Source: Fidelibacterota bacterium MT.SAG.3 (GTDB lineage: Bacteria; Fidelibacterota; SORT01). From it: a DNA stretch of 64,000 nt. Below, piece by piece: positions 35,733 to 44,656 of the stretch; position 1 is the first letter of the stretch; every line of letters begins with the position of its first letter. The position numbers and the translations under genes were made by a program. The notes under the pieces were generated by a model, which saw nothing but the letters and a program-made list of their open reading frames with translations, did no database searches and was not told where the DNA came from. The stretch covers positions 39,621-103,620 of the forward strand of contig SORT01000001.1 in NCBI GenBank assembly GCA_004402895.1, in the 5' to 3' direction.

Positions 35733-36764
35733 ATGTTCCGATTCGCGAATTATGATTACATCTATCTTCTCTGGTTCATTCCGCTGTTGACACTGCTCTT
35801 GTACGTAGCACTGAAAAGAAAAAAGAAACTGTTTTCTTCATTAGGCGACATCGAGGTTATCAAACGGCTTCACCGTTCTTCGAGTCTGAAGCGTCAGATG
35901 GCGAAGGGAGTTGTAGTTCTATCCGCCGTCACGATCCTGATATTTGCCTTGATGGGACCGCAGATGGGTACCGTACTCTCGGAAGTGAAACGTGAGGGAA
36001 TAGATATAGTTATCGTGCTTGATGTATCAAAGAGTATGCAGGCGGAGGATATAACTCCGAACCGTTTGGATAGGGCGAAATTTGAGATCTCACGTTTTAT
36101 TGACCGATTAGAAGGTGACAGGATCGGGTTGGTCGCGTTCGCGGGAGTATCTTATCTCCAGGTGCCTCTGACGCTTGACTATTCGGCGGCTAAGATGATA
36201 CTGAGTATCGTTGACAGCGATATAATCGGTACACAGGGAACGGCGACGGCAGATGCGATAAACACTGCTTTAGAGGCGTTCAAAGGGGAGAGCGGTACGC
36301 AGCGCGTGATAATTATTCTTACGGACGGCGAAGACCATGAGGATGACCCTATCGAAGCAGCGGAGACCGCTTCTGATCAGGGAGTCATCATTTACACCGT
36401 CGGTATCGCGTCTATAGCGGGCGCGCCGATCCCTATTTATGATAAACGTGGAATGAGGGTCGGTTTCAAGCGGGATGGCGATGACCAGATAATAACAACC
36501 CGTCTGAACGAGGCATCGCTCGATGAAATTGCGGGAATCACGGGCGGGAGGTACTTCAGGCTTCCGGCAAGAACAAGCGGCTTGGAGATGGTGTTCAATC
36601 AGATCACCGAACTTGAAAAGAGCGAGTTCAGTTCAAGGGAATTTGATGAATTTAAAGAGTGGTATCAGTATATTATGGCGTTCGCACTGCTCTTACTTTT
36701 CGTAGAACCTTTTATACCTGAACAGCGTAAACTAAAGAGTGAATGGCATGGCAGATATAAATAA
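35733..36764 (+). CDS. batB: BatB-type von Willebrand factor A membrane protein
   Basis: Similar plan to BatA: two N-terminal helices (YLLWFIPLLTLLLYV; GVVVLSAVTILIFALMG), then a vWA domain with VLDVSKSMQAEDITPNRLDRAKF and ILTDGEDHEDDP, and a C-terminal helix YIMAFALLLLFVEPF. A tandem copy of the same architecture beside batA is diagnostic of the Bat operon. 343 residues. Five bases separate it from batA and its end overlaps batC by 26 bases. Confidence 0.92.
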   Translation: MFRFANYDYIYLLWFIPLLTLLLYVALKRKKKLFSSLGDIEVIKRLHRSSSLKRQMAKGVVVLSAVTILIFALMGPQMGTVLSEVKREGIDIVIVLDVSKSMQAEDITPNRLDRAKFEISRFIDRLEGDRIGLVAFAGVSYLQVPLTLDYSAAKMILSIVDSDIIGTQGTATADAINTALEAFKGESGTQRVIIILTDGEDHEDDPIEAAETASDQGVIIYTVGIASIAGAPIPIYDKRGMRVGFKRDGDDQIITTRLNEASLDEIAGITGGRYFRLPARTSGLEMVFNQITELEKSEFSSREFDEFKEWYQYIMAFALLLLFVEPFIPEQRKLKSEWHGRYK

Positions 36765-37494
36765 TATAAAATATTCAATACTTTTGATCCTGATAGCGAT
36801 TTCAACGCCGATTCAGGCTCAGGAGAGCAGTTCCGACCCCGCTCTGAACGCATACCGGCAGGGAGATTACGATAAAGCGATAGAGCTATACTCCGAGCTG
36901 TTAGCAAAAAACACGGATGATAAGAATCTGAAATTCAACTTAGGCGGGGCATTCTACCAGAAAGGAACTCTTAATTCTGCCAAGTCGGGGTTTGAAGACG
37001 CCCTCACGTTGGAGGCGCCGGAAGCGAAGTCGCGGGCATATTACAACTTGGGGAACACCCTCTTCAGAATGAAGAAGCCGGAGAAGAGCCTCGAAGCGTT
37101 CAAGTATGCAATGAAGTTCAACCCTGAGGATGAGGACGCAAAATTCAACTATGAATTCGTGAAGAACCTGCTTGAAGAAAACGAAGAGAAACAGGAAGGG
37201 GATGACGAACAGCAAGAGGAAAACGAGGATTCGGAGAAGGAGCAGGACAGCGACGAAAAAGAGGATGAAAACGAACAGAATAAAGACGACCAAGAGAGTG
37301 AGCAGGAAAAAGAGGATGACCAAAAGAGTGAGCGGCAAAAGGAGCAGAATAAACAGCAACAAGAAGAAAAGAAAAAATCTCGGGAAGAATATCAGGATAT
37401 GTTAGAGGCGTTGGAACAGCAAGAGATGCAGGCGCTCAAGGATTACATACAGGCGCGCACCGTAAAGAAACGCAGCCCGGAAAAAGATTGGTAA
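36739..37494 (+). CDS. batC: BatC-type TPR protein
   Basis: A signal peptide (LLILIAISTPIQAQ) is followed by three TPR-type helical repeats (AYRQGDYDKAIELYSELL; KFNLGGAFYQKGTLNSAKSGFEDAL; YYNLGNTLFRMKKPEKSLEAFKYAM), then an extremely acidic and Lys/Glu/Gln-rich coiled tail from about residue 150, ending in MLEALEQQEMQALKDYI and a basic KKRSPEKDW. TPR plus highly charged tail is the usual BatC form. The stop TAA overlaps the batD ATG (TAATG). Confidence 0.88.
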   Translation: MNGMADINNIKYSILLILIAISTPIQAQESSSDPALNAYRQGDYDKAIELYSELLAKNTDDKNLKFNLGGAFYQKGTLNSAKSGFEDALTLEAPEAKSRAYYNLGNTLFRMKKPEKSLEAFKYAMKFNPEDEDAKFNYEFVKNLLEENEEKQEGDDEQQEENEDSEKEQDSDEKEDENEQNKDDQESEQEKEDDQKSERQKEQNKQQQEEKKKSREEYQDMLEALEQQEMQALKDYIQARTVKKRSPEKDW

Positions 37495-39305
37495 TGATGC
37501 GCTATAATTTATATCTGTTGACTCTTATTCTCTTCTCCTGGACAACTATTGTTGCTCAAAAAGTTATCAGATTAGAGGCAACCGTTTCAAAAAAAGATAT
37601 GACTGTTTATGACAGATTCACTTACAAACTTGCGATTTACGGGGAAACACAGATAGATGTTCAGGAGCTCGAAATCTCAAATTTTGGAGATTTCAGTATT
37701 GTAGGCGGACCGTCTCAATCCACAAATTTTCAATTCATAAATGGTCAAATAAGCTCTTCGGCAACTTTTTCGTGGGTGCTCGCGCCGAAAAAAGAAGGTG
37801 CATTCATTATAAAGCCCGCCTCCATCAATTACAGAGGGAAATTGTACAAGTCGGAATCTATAAAGATCAACGTCACAAAAACGGGAAGAAGCAGCGCTAC
37901 GGCGGCTAAAGGTTCACAACGATCAGGAAAAGGCGGAGTGGCTACGTTTCTTGTTGCGTCCGCTGATAAAGAAGAAATTTACAAGGGAGAACAGGTCAGC
38001 GTCACATACCGCATCTACACCAAAGTAAAATTGGTAAACTTTAATACTCCGGGTATACCGGAGGCAGTCGGCTTTTGGATAGAAGAGATTCCTCAGCCTA
38101 ATCAACCGTTGGTGGAAGAAGAGATAGTGGATGGAGTCCGATACACCACTGCGATAGTGGCAAAGTTTGCCCTGTTCCCGACCCGTTCAGGAGAACTCAC
38201 CTTAGATCCGCTCATGCTTGATTATAAAGAGCGGGTAAAGCGTAAGAGGCGTAACAGTATATTTGACGATTTTTTTGACGACTCATTTTTTGGGGGTTTT
38301 GCCAACAAAAGAGTAGTTTCAAATGAGCTGAAGATAAAAGTTCTTCCGTTGCCCGACAGGGGCAGACCTGCTGATTTTTCAGGGGCTGTCGGTCAATTCA
38401 AACTATCGGCGGAGATCGTTGAACCGGAGGCGAAAGTCAATGACGCCATAACTCTGCGCGTGAAGATCACTGGAGTAGGAAATATAAAATATGTCAAATT
38501 GCCTAAAATAGATTTTCCTGATGAAGTAGAAGTTTTTGAACCTGAAATATCACAAGAGAATTTTGTCAAACGAGGTAAGATCAGCGGTGAGAAGAAATTC
38601 GGATATGTGCTGATTCCGCGAAAAAAGGGGAAGATCGATCTTGGAAGGATCAGTCTGAGTTATTTTGATCCGGTATCAAAAGGATATAAAATCACGCGCT
38701 CGAAACCGATTCAAATAGAGGTGGGAGAGGGAGACCGCCCCACACTGACATCCACTCCCGGATTATCGAGGGAGGAAGTGGCGATCCTAAGCAGTGATAT
38801 TCGATTTATCAAAAGGGAACTGCCTGAATTCAGGGAATTGAATAAAAAACTGTATCAAAGCGGCTGGATTGTATTTTGGGGTATAACTCCGCTTTTCGCT
38901 TTGAGCGGAGCATTTCTATTCAGGAAGCATCTGGATCAGATGAGCACAAACGTTGCTTATCAGAGGAGAAGAAGAGCGTCATCGGAATCGAAGAAAAGGC
39001 TGAAAAGAGCGAAAGCCGCCATGACGGCTGAAGATTTTAAGGAATTTTACAGCGAGATAAGCAAAGCACTGCTCGGCGCGGCAGCAGACAGATTGAATTT
39101 TCCCGCCGCAAGCGTATCGGCGGCGGAAGTGTTGACGCGACTAATGGAAAACGATAAGAATGAGAATTTAGCAAATGAGTTTTCGGCGGTTATCAAGAAT
39201 TGCGAAATGGCGATATATTCTCCTGAGGGTTCAACAAGCGTGAATATGGAAGAAACCTATGATAAAGCAACCGGATTGCTTGATAACTTACTGAAGGCTC
39301 TTTGA
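37494..39305 (+). CDS. batD: BatD-type periplasmic oxygen-tolerance protein
   Basis: A signal sequence (MMRYNLYLLTLILFSW..VAQ) is followed by beta-rich immunoglobulin-like domains with the BatD hallmarks QLEIS-like (QELEISNFGDFSIVGGPSQST), SYTWVL-like (SATFSWVLAPKKEGAF), and KVKLVNFNTPGIPEAVGFW. A membrane helix near residue 460 (WIVFWGITPLFALSGAFLFRK) precedes an 120-residue cytoplasmic tail rich in Lys and Arg with KFMSKAL-like helices. I prefer the ATG at 37494, overlapping the batC stop; a TTG at 37488 is also in frame. About 603 residues. Confidence 0.88.
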   Translation: MMRYNLYLLTLILFSWTTIVAQKVIRLEATVSKKDMTVYDRFTYKLAIYGETQIDVQELEISNFGDFSIVGGPSQSTNFQFINGQISSSATFSWVLAPKKEGAFIIKPASINYRGKLYKSESIKINVTKTGRSSATAAKGSQRSGKGGVATFLVASADKEEIYKGEQVSVTYRIYTKVKLVNFNTPGIPEAVGFWIEEIPQPNQPLVEEEIVDGVRYTTAIVAKFALFPTRSGELTLDPLMLDYKERVKRKRRNSIFDDFFDDSFFGGFANKRVVSNELKIKVLPLPDRGRPADFSGAVGQFKLSAEIVEPEAKVNDAITLRVKITGVGNIKYVKLPKIDFPDEVEVFEPEISQENFVKRGKISGEKKFGYVLIPRKKGKIDLGRISLSYFDPVSKGYKITRSKPIQIEVGEGDRPTLTSTPGLSREEVAILSSDIRFIKRELPEFRELNKKLYQSGWIVFWGITPLFALSGAFLFRKHLDQMSTNVAYQRRRRASSESKKRLKRAKAAMTAEDFKEFYSEISKALLGAAADRLNFPAASVSAAEVLTRLMENDKNENLANEFSAVIKNCEMAIYSPEGSTSVNMEETYDKATGLLDNLLKAL

Positions 39306-39307
39306 TC

Positions 39308-40066
39308 ATGAAGAAGCTCCTATATCTGATTCCAACGCTGCTTCTGGTCAATTCGGTTTTATCTGCGCAGACGGAAGTAGACCTGTATTTGCAAGGTAAC
39401 GGTCAATATGAAGCGGGAGAATACGAAGAAGCTGTCAAGAGTTATATGGATATCGTGGAGATGGGCTTGGAAAGCCCCGAGCTCTGGTATAATCTCGGGA
39501 ATTCGTATTATAAGCTTGGAAGATTCGGCTACTCCATTCTTGCCTTCGAGAGGGCAAAGAAATTATCACCGGGTGATGAAAGTATCCTTTATAATCTTAA
39601 AGCGGCGAATCTGCTGTTAAAAGATAAGGTCACCGCTCCACGGGAAAATATGATAATCACGTCTTTTCGTTCACTGCGCGATTTGGTGAGCAGTGACGAG
39701 CTGATCAGATTCTTAATTTTTCTTTATCTTGCTTCAATCTTCATATATTCGCTAACTTTATTCATGGTTGACGGAAAATTCAGAAGAACTTTGAACTATG
39801 CTCTAATGGTATTCGGGACACTGTTTTTTTTCACATCAGTGTTCGGGGGACTGAAGATCGAGCATGAATTGAGCAGCACAAGGGCTGTCGTCATGGTCGC
39901 GGAAATGTCCGTATCCAGCGCGCCTGAGGAGATAGGTGAGGAACTTTTCCTTTTGCATGAGGGTACTACGGTAGAACTCATTGGAGGGAGCGACAGTTGG
40001 GTACAGATTCGTCTTATAGATGGGAAAGCCGGTTGGGCGCCGGCAGAAATGCTCGAGGTTATCTGA
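39308..40066 (+). CDS. batE: BatE-type TPR/SH3 membrane protein
   Basis: Signal peptide, then TPR repeats (LYLQGNGQYEAGEYEEAVKSYM; LWYNLGNSYYKLGRFGYSILAFERA), two membrane helices (RFLIFLYLASIFIYSLTLFMV; LMVFGTLFFFTSVFGGL) and a C-terminal bacterial SH3-type domain that ends DSWVQIRLIDGKAGWAPAEML. This TPR-TM-SH3 order is typical of BatE. I prefer the ATG at 39308, two bases after the batD stop; a TTG at 39302 overlaps it. 252 residues. Confidence 0.88.
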   Translation: MKKLLYLIPTLLLVNSVLSAQTEVDLYLQGNGQYEAGEYEEAVKSYMDIVEMGLESPELWYNLGNSYYKLGRFGYSILAFERAKKLSPGDESILYNLKAANLLLKDKVTAPRENMIITSFRSLRDLVSSDELIRFLIFLYLASIFIYSLTLFMVDGKFRRTLNYALMVFGTLFFFTSVFGGLKIEHELSSTRAVVMVAEMSVSSAPEEIGEELFLLHEGTTVELIGGSDSWVQIRLIDGKAGWAPAEMLEVI

Positions 40067-40594
40067 GTGTCAGTTCAACGGATTTTTATTTTCACTATTA
40101 TCGCGCTTTCTTTGCTGACTTCTTACGGATGCGCCGCCGGAACGGTTGCGGAGCATCAGGGGAAAAAATCAAAAGGAAAGTCGGTTCAGGGTTGGTTCGA
40201 TCCGCTTGCTTTAGGAGATGATGATATAATTATCAACGGTCTTCCGATGCCCTCCTTTAACAGTGAAAGGGAGGACACAGGCGCAATTGATCATGAAGCG
40301 ATGACAGAAGGATACAGGGTTCAAATCTATACAACTCAGACTCTTTATGAAGCGGACAGCATATTGGTGCGAGCGGATTCTCTGTTTTTAGGCGAGGCGT
40401 ATCTACGGTTCGATCCGCCGAATTATAAAATAAGAGTAGGCAATCTGATATCCCGTTCCGAGGCGGAACAGCTTCAGCGATATGCCCGCACAGCAGGTTT
40501 TCCGAGATCGTGGGTGCTGCGAACAAATGTTTTTCTGCATCCAAGGAAGAAAGAAGTAGAGCCACTCGAGTCTGAAGAAGAGTCAGAGCAATAA
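40067..40594 (+). CDS. SPOR-domain lipoprotein
   Basis: The N-terminus carries a lipobox (IIALSLLTSYGCAAG, Cys about 22), so it is a lipoprotein. The C-terminal 80 residues (GYRVQIYTTQTLYEADSILVRAD then YKIRVGNLISRSEAEQLQRYART) match the SPOR domain, which binds septal peptidoglycan lacking stem peptides. A linker of about 70 residues rich in Ser/Lys/Asp joins the parts. The GTG start immediately follows the batE stop, so it is probably the last gene of the Bat operon, which may tie the Bat complex to the cell wall. GTG is supported because no nearer ATG keeps the signal. Confidence 0.82.
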   Translation: MSVQRIFIFTIIALSLLTSYGCAAGTVAEHQGKKSKGKSVQGWFDPLALGDDDIIINGLPMPSFNSEREDTGAIDHEAMTEGYRVQIYTTQTLYEADSILVRADSLFLGEAYLRFDPPNYKIRVGNLISRSEAEQLQRYARTAGFPRSWVLRTNVFLHPRKKEVEPLESEEESEQ

Positions 40595-40770
40595 TTTTTT
40601 TTATGATCAGAAAATAGACTCGATAATTGCCGAAAAATATTAATCCGAGTTGCCATCAGGGAGCTCCATCTTCATCGATACTACAAAGCGTTTCTCAGGA
40701 GTCCGTTAAGTATCAAAAATTATCCGTGGGATTGTTGTATTAGAAATGTATCGTTTATAAATTGGATTAA

Positions 40771-41763
40771 ATGAAACTTAAAAACATATCAAGTATCGTC
40801 CGATTATTCGTAACTGTTCTCCTTGTAATGTTTATTTATAGGTTTTTTAGCATAGAATTGGATGATCTGCTCAGAGCCGTAGCAGCTTCCGATAAAACGA
40901 AGTTATGGGCATCATTTGCTATTATGCCCTTGATCATGTTATTACAAATGACCAAGTGGTATCAACTATTGAAATTAGCGGACGAAGAGATTCGGTTTAC
41001 AGATGCAGCATCATCATTTCTTGCCGGGATGACGCTCGGAATCATTACTCCCGCTCGTTTGGGTGAATTGGGTCGAGCCTGGTTTCTTAAAGATATACCG
41101 CAGCTAAAAGTGGTCGGACTTACGTTGGTGGATAAATTTTACTCAACTTTGGCGTATTTTATTTGGGGTTTGCTGAGTTTGATTATATTTCTCAATTTGA
41201 ATTATTCTCCGTCTCTGTTAACTAATATGATGCTGATAGCGGGAATTCTATTCGTATATATACTCATCGCTGTTGCTATTCTCTATCCCGTAAAAGTAGG
41301 AAAAACCTTGATAGCAATTAACAAGAAGCTGTTCCGAAGAGAACAGCTGGTTGAAATTGCATCAATAATTTCTTCTGTTAAAAGAAAAAAGGTTTTTCTC
41401 TTAATAGGGCTTGCGACATCAGTATGGTTTCTCGTAGTAACGGAGCTATGGCTTCTTCTGAATGCGTTTTCCGAGGTAAATTTTTTCGCTGGAGTGATCT
41501 CCGCCTCTTCAGCTCATTTTACCAAAACCCTCTTTCCGATCACATTCGGTGAATTGGGAATTCGAGAAGCCGCTATGATCTATTATTTCAATCACCTTGG
41601 AGTTACAGAGGTTGCTTCGGTCGCGGCTGCGCTGCTGATGTTTGCGCTGAATGTTTTTCTTCCCTCATTGGTAGGAGCCATATTCCTAAGAAGATTAAAA
41701 ATCGGAAGGAAAGTAACGGATTTGAATGAACGTCTCGATCAAGTTCATGAGGAAGAGGAATGA
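40771..41763 (+). CDS. Flippase-like (lysylphosphatidylglycerol synthase TM region) membrane protein
   Basis: Eight hydrophobic helices (FVTVLLVMFIYRFF; LWASFAIMPLIMLLQ; and so on) and the motif AGMTLGIITPARLGELGRAWFLKDIPQ, near residue 90, place it in the UPF0104/LPG-synthase TM family, whose members flip lipids or lysyl-lipids. The FPITFGELGIREAAMIYYF stretch near 250 repeats the GELGxREA pattern of the family. No cytosolic synthase domain is present, so it is the flippase-like stand-alone form. Its stop overlaps the next ATG (ATGA), so it is coupled to a PHP phosphoesterase. Substrate unknown. Confidence 0.8.
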   Translation: MKLKNISSIVRLFVTVLLVMFIYRFFSIELDDLLRAVAASDKTKLWASFAIMPLIMLLQMTKWYQLLKLADEEIRFTDAASSFLAGMTLGIITPARLGELGRAWFLKDIPQLKVVGLTLVDKFYSTLAYFIWGLLSLIIFLNLNYSPSLLTNMMLIAGILFVYILIAVAILYPVKVGKTLIAINKKLFRREQLVEIASIISSVKRKKVFLLIGLATSVWFLVVTELWLLLNAFSEVNFFAGVISASSAHFTKTLFPITFGELGIREAAMIYYFNHLGVTEVASVAAALLMFALNVFLPSLVGAIFLRRLKIGRKVTDLNERLDQVHEEEE

Positions 41764-43358
41764 TCGGATTTCTGCTTCCCATCTTCGCTTACGCAGAAGT
41801 GCATTACAAATGGAAATGGTTCCCAAGCAGGATCTTCATGAGAAAACCGGAGGTTATTGCTGATCTTCCCATAAGACTTCAACCGGACACCAAACTTCCG
41901 ATACTTTGCATAATCAAAGATGCGCTGAGATTTCCAACTAAATTGAACAATATCAACATAACCATCAAAAGTAAAGATAGCGTCATATATAAAGAACTTA
42001 TTCAATTTAACGGGATGAAAATCGAAGAACGGTATTGGAGCAAACTATTATTTATAGAATTACCTTCCGAAATCAATGGAAAAATCGATGTGACGGTGAA
42101 ATTTGATCTCACGGATGAAAAAGGTGAGCAGTATCAGGTAATAAACGACAATTTAAAAGGATTGCCGCCCTTAGAGCTTTCGGTGGATCTGTCCAATCAG
42201 GAATTACCAAAGTTAGGCGGATGGCATTATGGCGATTTTCACACTCACTCTGAATTTACCGATGACAAAGTGGAGTTCGGTTCACCGATAAAATCTTCTT
42301 CTATCCTTTCATCGGCACTTGGTCTGGACTTTTTTATTGTTGCGGATCATTCGTATAATTTGGATAACTCGATGGAATTTCCTTTTGAGAATGATACAAA
42401 CCTGCCTCGCTGGAATGCCTTGCAAAAGCTTTTGAACGAGTACGAGTCAAATGATCATTCTATTCCTATCCGCGCGGAAGAAGTTTCGTGCGGGAATGGA
42501 AAGGGAGAAAATGTACATCTGTTGATACTGAATTCTCCAAAGTTCATCCCCGGTAATGGAGATTGCGAGGACAATTATCCTGACAGAAAACCAACGATGA
42601 CCATAAATGATGTGCTTGACCTGATGGGGGATGAGGCGATAGCCGTCGCCGCTCATCCGCTCGATAATCCTTCATTGGGACAAAAAATTATATTTAACAG
42701 AGGTCAGTGGTCAAAGGAAGATCTCAAAGATGAACGGATAATCGGTCTACAAATCCTGAACGGTCTTCCCGACGGAGCATTTTATGACGGGCTTGAACTA
42801 TGGAAAGAACTTCTGCTTGAAGGGCATAAGAAGATAATTCTCGCGGGGAATGACGCTCATGGTAACTTCAATAAATTCAGGCAGATAAAGATCCCATTTC
42901 TTTCAATGCACCAACACGATAAGCAACTGTTCGGACAGGTTCGCACTGCTCTTTTTTATAGCGAGAAAAATTCAGCATCTATCCTTGAAGCTATAATAAA
43001 AAGAAAAGCGCAGATCAGTACAGGACCGATCTCTGACATTACAATAGTGCCGAAAGAAGGTGAACTTTTCAGAATTGGGGATGAACTGAGTTTAGAATCG
43101 GGTGAATTGAAAATCCAAGCCGTATCATCCAAGGAATATGGAAAATTAAAAAAAGTATCTGTTGTGGCAGGCGATCTGACCACTAAGAGAGAATCGGTTT
43201 TGCATGAGTTCACTGAATTTGAAAGCGACCATGGTTTTGAAAAGAGCATGTCGATAGAATTTAAATCAATAAGCTATATCAGAATGGAAACATTTACGGA
43301 TGGAGAGAACAAACCTTTCTCTTTCACGAATCCTATCTGGATAAATAACAGAAGTTAA
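41760..43358 (+). CDS. PHP-domain phosphoesterase (CehA/McbA-like)
   Basis: A beta-rich N-terminal 150 residues precede a PHP domain starting at about residue 152: HYGDFHTHSEFTDDKVEF supplies the first metal ligands, FFIVADHSYNL the next His, then GEEVSCGNGKGENVHLL-like EEVSCG, AVAAHPLDNPSLG, and the late Asp-His in LAGNDAHGNFNKF. The metal residues expected of the family are intact. CehA/McbA enzymes hydrolyse phosphoesters or carbamates and often sit near membrane proteins. The C-terminal 130 residues look like an Ig-like beta domain. There is no signal peptide, apart from FLLPIFAYAEV at the start, which is short. It is cotranslated with the flippase-like gene. Confidence 0.78.
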   Translation: MIGFLLPIFAYAEVHYKWKWFPSRIFMRKPEVIADLPIRLQPDTKLPILCIIKDALRFPTKLNNINITIKSKDSVIYKELIQFNGMKIEERYWSKLLFIELPSEINGKIDVTVKFDLTDEKGEQYQVINDNLKGLPPLELSVDLSNQELPKLGGWHYGDFHTHSEFTDDKVEFGSPIKSSSILSSALGLDFFIVADHSYNLDNSMEFPFENDTNLPRWNALQKLLNEYESNDHSIPIRAEEVSCGNGKGENVHLLILNSPKFIPGNGDCEDNYPDRKPTMTINDVLDLMGDEAIAVAAHPLDNPSLGQKIIFNRGQWSKEDLKDERIIGLQILNGLPDGAFYDGLELWKELLLEGHKKIILAGNDAHGNFNKFRQIKIPFLSMHQHDKQLFGQVRTALFYSEKNSASILEAIIKRKAQISTGPISDITIVPKEGELFRIGDELSLESGELKIQAVSSKEYGKLKKVSVVAGDLTTKRESVLHEFTEFESDHGFEKSMSIEFKSISYIRMETFTDGENKPFSFTNPIWINNRS

Positions 43359-44611
43359 TTCATCAGATGTTCGTAATACTCTTCGACTTCGGCTAAGCTT
43401 ATAAGATCCATGAACGCCGAAAAATTAAAGAAGGTCACTAAGTATCTGGTATCTTTCACCCAATCGGGAAGATATTTAGGTTCTCTGACCAAATTGTTCA
43501 GGCTCAGGTCATAAATAATAGGTACGGATTCTGCCGTTAGTTTCCCGGCAAATAGAAATCGGACCAGCTCGGGTCGATTTTTCTTCATCGCTACATGCAC
43601 GAAGTGATGAATTTTCACAAAACCGTCAAGATAGGATACATCTTTTGTGAAGGGCGCTCCTCCTTGCATCAGACCGCCTCTGATGCATCTGGCGGCAGCA
43701 TCAAATGCTTCGGATTCTAAAAAATTATGTTCGAGATAATAGTTGAACAGATCAATAAAATCAGCTCCGTCTTCGCACATTTTAATTGCAATAGTACGAT
43801 ATGCGAGTTTTTTTACTCGTATCGGGTCTATCTGTTGACTCATGAATTCAGCAAAAACGGCTAACCCTTCCTGATAAATAGTTGTTTTCGGGGTACCCTT
43901 CGAGAGGAATTTAAGGGTAGGCTGCAAGGCGCCGTTCAGCGTTGTGGCAATATGCACTTCCCCTTCGTGGCGGACGAGCTGCTCGATCTGTCTATGGGTG
44001 TAAGTTGCGCTCTTTTTTAGTTTAATATAATCCGCTCCGGCTGCGGCATCTGCGGTGAGCCTGTTAGAGATAATTACCTTTATTTTTCTTTTTGGGAAGA
44101 GTTCTCTTAGTTCATCTGAAAGCAGTGTTCTCGCGGCGAGCGCGTTCAATTTAGGAACATCCTTTTCCGAGTCGTATGGAGGAGTGAATCCTTCGAATGC
44201 GTCATTGATGTGCATTGCCAAATCATAGATGGATACTTTCCCGCCAACGAACTGTTGTCCGGGATATCCATATAGCTCCTTGGAATAGCGATAAAAATCA
44301 GCCGTTCCTATTGATTCGAGCATTTTGATCGTCAACAGATACTCTTCACAGGCATTCCAAATAAGTTTTTCCACCGGTACTGAGCTATCAAGTTTTGACT
44401 GAATCTCGAGAAACATAGTTCTTCTCTGATCTGTGTTCCACCTGAGGGGAGGATATTCATATTTTGGCAGCCGTTTTTTCCTGCGGGAAAGAAAGCGTTT
44501 TTTGACATGGTCAGGAATATGGATAGAAGAAAGTATGCGGATCGGCTTTTGAGCTTTTACAAGCGCCATACTCATCTTCCGAAGGAAATACTTATACGAT
44601 TTTTTTTTCAT
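43355..44611 (-). CDS. QEGLA-motif metallopeptidase (DUF1704)
   Basis: The protein contains QLVRHEGEVHIATTLNG near residue 215, an HExxxH zinc motif, and YQEGLAVFAEFM near 243, the QEGLA motif that names the family formerly called flavohemoglobin expression-modulating protein; relatives of the fold are tubulin carboxypeptidases in animals. TYTHRQIEQ and SKGTPKTTI flank the sites as in DUF1704 proteins. 418 residues with a very basic N-terminus (KKKSYKYFLRKM; RFLSRRKKRL). The bacterial substrate is unknown. Its last four bases overlap the end of the convergent PHP gene. ATG at 44611. Confidence 0.85.
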   Translation of the reverse strand: MKKKSYKYFLRKMSMALVKAQKPIRILSSIHIPDHVKKRFLSRRKKRLPKYEYPPLRWNTDQRRTMFLEIQSKLDSSVPVEKLIWNACEEYLLTIKMLESIGTADFYRYSKELYGYPGQQFVGGKVSIYDLAMHINDAFEGFTPPYDSEKDVPKLNALAARTLLSDELRELFPKRKIKVIISNRLTADAAAGADYIKLKKSATYTHRQIEQLVRHEGEVHIATTLNGALQPTLKFLSKGTPKTTIYQEGLAVFAEFMSQQIDPIRVKKLAYRTIAIKMCEDGADFIDLFNYYLEHNFLESEAFDAAARCIRGGLMQGGAPFTKDVSYLDGFVKIHHFVHVAMKKNRPELVRFLFAGKLTAESVPIIYDLSLNNLVREPKYLPDWVKDTRYLVTFFNFSAFMDLISLAEVEEYYEHLMN

Positions 44612-44656
44612 TAATAGCTGATACCGAGTTTACGAGGTGAGATGAAAATGGTCCGG

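Noticed and set aside
36940..37362. Minus-strand frame opposite batC that looks very hydrophobic
   Set aside because: The hydrophobicity is the complement of the acidic batC tail; there is no start context.
37172..37405. Basic-protein frame (Lys/Arg-rich) inside batC
   Set aside because: It is the +1 reading of the GA-rich batC tail and has no independent start signal.
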